Source: Arcanobacterium sp. (GTDB lineage: Bacteria > Actinomycetota > Actinomycetes > Actinomycetales > Actinomycetaceae). Taken from it: a stretch of DNA of 54,599 bases. Below the pieces are notes generated by a model. That model searched no databases. It was given only the letters and a program-made list of their open reading frames with translations, and was not told the DNA's origin. This document shows, piece by piece, positions 53,472 to 54,599 of this stretch. Location of the stretch: NCBI GenBank assembly GCA_022768785.1, contig JALELI010000092.1, positions 1 to 54,599 on the forward strand, written 5' to 3'. Every line of letters begins with the position of its first letter. The first letter of the stretch is position 1. Position numbers and translations under genes: made by a program.

Positions 53472-54450
53472 CGCATATCTTTTGCTGTCGTACGGCGGCC
53501 CCAACGGCCCTGACGACGTTCTCCCTTTTCTACGCAACGCCACCCGCGGGCGTGGAATCCCTGATGCACGCCTCGCCGCGGTGGGCAAACACTATGCTCT
53601 TTTCGGTGGAAAATCCCCCATTAACGAGTGCAATGAAGAATTGCGCACTGCGCTTGCAACGGAGCTAGCTGCCCGCGGAGATCACACACCGCTGTTTGTG
53701 GCCAACCGAAATTGGCACCCCTATGGGCACGAGGTGCTCCGTGCACTTGCCGCTCATGGAGTGACGCACGTGCGCGCAATTCCCACGGCAGCCTATGCAT
53801 CGTATTCATCATGCCGGCAGTATTCAGAGGATCTCGAGATGTGGCTCTCCGAAACCGGAGTGCCTATCACCGCTGAAAGAGCAGCCCCCTTCTGGGATAC
53901 TCCCGGGTTTTTCGCTGCACAACTACGCATCGTGAGCGATGCCGTGCAGCGCTATCCAGCAGCACGGTTGGTGTTCGTCACCCATTCAATCCCCTCAGCT
54001 ATGGACGCCGCTTCCGGCCAGGGCCACACTGCGGCTGGCGCATATCCCTGCTACTCCGAGCAGCACGTTATCCTCGCTCGGCAGCTTGCTGCCCGTGTGG
54101 GAGTGGAAGATTGGGATCTCGCCTATTGCTCTCGTTCGGGTTCTCCACACACTCCGTGGTTGGAACCTGATATTTGCCACCATCTCACCCAACTACACCA
54201 GCAGGGGGTGCGCGAAGTGACGGTGATTCCGATCGGTTTTATTTCAGATCACATGGAAGTGGTCTACGATCTCGATACCCAGGCGCGCACTACTGCCACC
54301 GATCTCGGATTGATCTATCATCGCGCGCCTACGATTGGCACTGCCCCAGATTTTGTGCGCCAGCTCGCTGATCTACTGTCGGCGCCAGACTTCCGCCGAG
54401 CACCAAGCATGTGTTGCCCTTCGAAAGTAGCCAACGCAACTACTCGCTAA
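53464..54450 (+). CDS. hemH: Ferrochelatase (coproporphyrin III ferrochelatase)
   Basis: Inserts Fe2+ into coproporphyrin III (CpfC) in the actinobacterial route. The 328-residue protein starts with GTG at 53464, inside the end of hemA, preceded by CGGAG. Motifs: LLSYGGPNGPDDVLPFLRN at the N-terminus, the catalytic His174 in LVFVTHSIPSAMD, and the glutamate in IPIGFISDHMEVVYDLD. SYSSCRQYSED (Cys117) and the terminal MCCPSK (Cys317, Cys318) resemble the cysteines that hold a [2Fe-2S] cluster in mycobacterial ferrochelatase, so such a cluster is likely, although one ligand is not obvious. The next gene expected for this pathway, hemQ, is not in the window. Confidence 0.95.
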   Translation: MANAYLLLSYGGPNGPDDVLPFLRNATRGRGIPDARLAAVGKHYALFGGKSPINECNEELRTALATELAARGDHTPLFVANRNWHPYGHEVLRALAAHGVTHVRAIPTAAYASYSSCRQYSEDLEMWLSETGVPITAERAAPFWDTPGFFAAQLRIVSDAVQRYPAARLVFVTHSIPSAMDAASGQGHTAAGAYPCYSEQHVILARQLAARVGVEDWDLAYCSRSGSPHTPWLEPDICHHLTQLHQQGVREVTVIPIGFISDHMEVVYDLDTQARTTATDLGLIYHRAPTIGTAPDFVRQLADLLSAPDFRRAPSMCCPSKVANATTR

Positions 54451-54599
54451 AAGGGAGTAAAGCTCTGCGAATAGCTGGGGTTCGAAGCTCTCCTGCAGTG
54501 AGCCGCCCAGCCCTCCAGAGCTGATGGAGCGTAACCAGCGGGCTCTCCACTTACCTCTTAGGGCCATCTCTACAGTGAGCTCACAAGAGATTTGTGTGC
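54451..54599. other. Window end after hemH
   Basis: 149 bases with no supported gene. A small CTCCA/TGGAG hairpin lies at 54513-54529, without a U tract. Confidence 0.3.

Noticed and set aside
54477-54500. GGGGTTCGAAGC near the window end as a tRNA T-loop
   Set aside because: The flanking bases do not pair into a T-stem and no other tRNA arms are present.
54538-54599. Possible start of hemQ after hemH
   Set aside because: A frame opening with ATGGAGCG runs to the window end, but the few codons visible show no HemQ resemblance.

Overview
The window is a gene-dense, GC-rich stretch (roughly 55-60% G+C by eye) of an actinobacterial chromosome. The evidence is its gene order and regulators. A minus-strand block hom-thrB-pdxST-rho-rpmE-prfA-prmC-sua5-wecA-(Rv1303-like)-atpB keeps the order known from Mycobacterium tuberculosis Rv1294-Rv1304, except that thrC is missing and pdxS-pdxT sit in its neighbourhood. 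A dnaK-grpE-dnaJ-hspR operon carries an HspR (HAIR) operator. aroA-rsgA-hisN and Rv3235-secA are also typical actinobacterial pairs. L-lactate dehydrogenase and a peptidoglycan O-acetyltransferase suggest a fermentative Gram-positive host, possibly an Actinomycetaceae member; that placement is a guess. No phage, transposase, rRNA or tRNA gene was seen.

Layout. 1-12.6 kb (minus): ATP synthase subunit a (cut by the window edge), cell-wall lipid carrier glycosylation, tRNA t6A modification, translation termination (RF1 and its methylase), L31, Rho, pyridoxal-phosphate synthase and the homoserine branch. 12.7-17.3 kb (minus): the DnaK chaperone operon with operator, intercistronic hairpins and terminator. 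17.4-21.5 kb: lactate dehydrogenase with an unusual N-terminal extension, then a DUF4921/GalT-like gene and a glycerophosphodiester phosphodiesterase. 21.6-25.6 kb (minus): a thiamine ABC transporter thiB-thiP-thiQ under a TPP riboswitch. 26.5-37.9 kb (plus): HerA-like ATPase, double CDGSH protein, aroA, rsgA, hisN, sbcD and sbcC, followed by three direct repeats spaced exactly 61 bp. 38.1-44.9 kb: DUF6912-like, Rv3235-like, secA and an OatA-like acyltransferase. 45.1-54.5 kb: eight heme genes as two divergent units, hemE-hemG-hemC-hemD-hemB-hemL (minus) and hemA-hemH (plus). Together they cover glutamyl-tRNA to coproheme by the coproporphyrin-dependent route; hemQ is not in the window.

The most unusual signals are not single genes. 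(1) At least six genes (DUF4921, hisN, sbcD, the DUF6912-like gene, the acyltransferase and hemA) have a -10 hexamer exactly six bases before the start codon and no Shine-Dalgarno sequence, the architecture of leaderless mRNAs. (2) Many conserved enzymes (AroA, RsgA, ThrB, homoserine dehydrogenase, PrmC, HemD, HemC, SbcC, HemA, lactate dehydrogenase) carry low-complexity Ala/Ser/Pro/Thr/Gly insertions or tails at places where families are normally compact; two of them contain short in-frame DNA tandem repeats. (3) Several long, nearly perfect hairpins without U tracts lie between or inside genes (dnaK/grpE, after secA, at the hemA/hemH junction, in the hemL tail). (4) The 61-bp-period repeats after sbcC look like a tiny CRISPR-like array without cas genes, or the remains of a duplication.

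Function assignments rest on recognised motifs and family knowledge; no database search was run.
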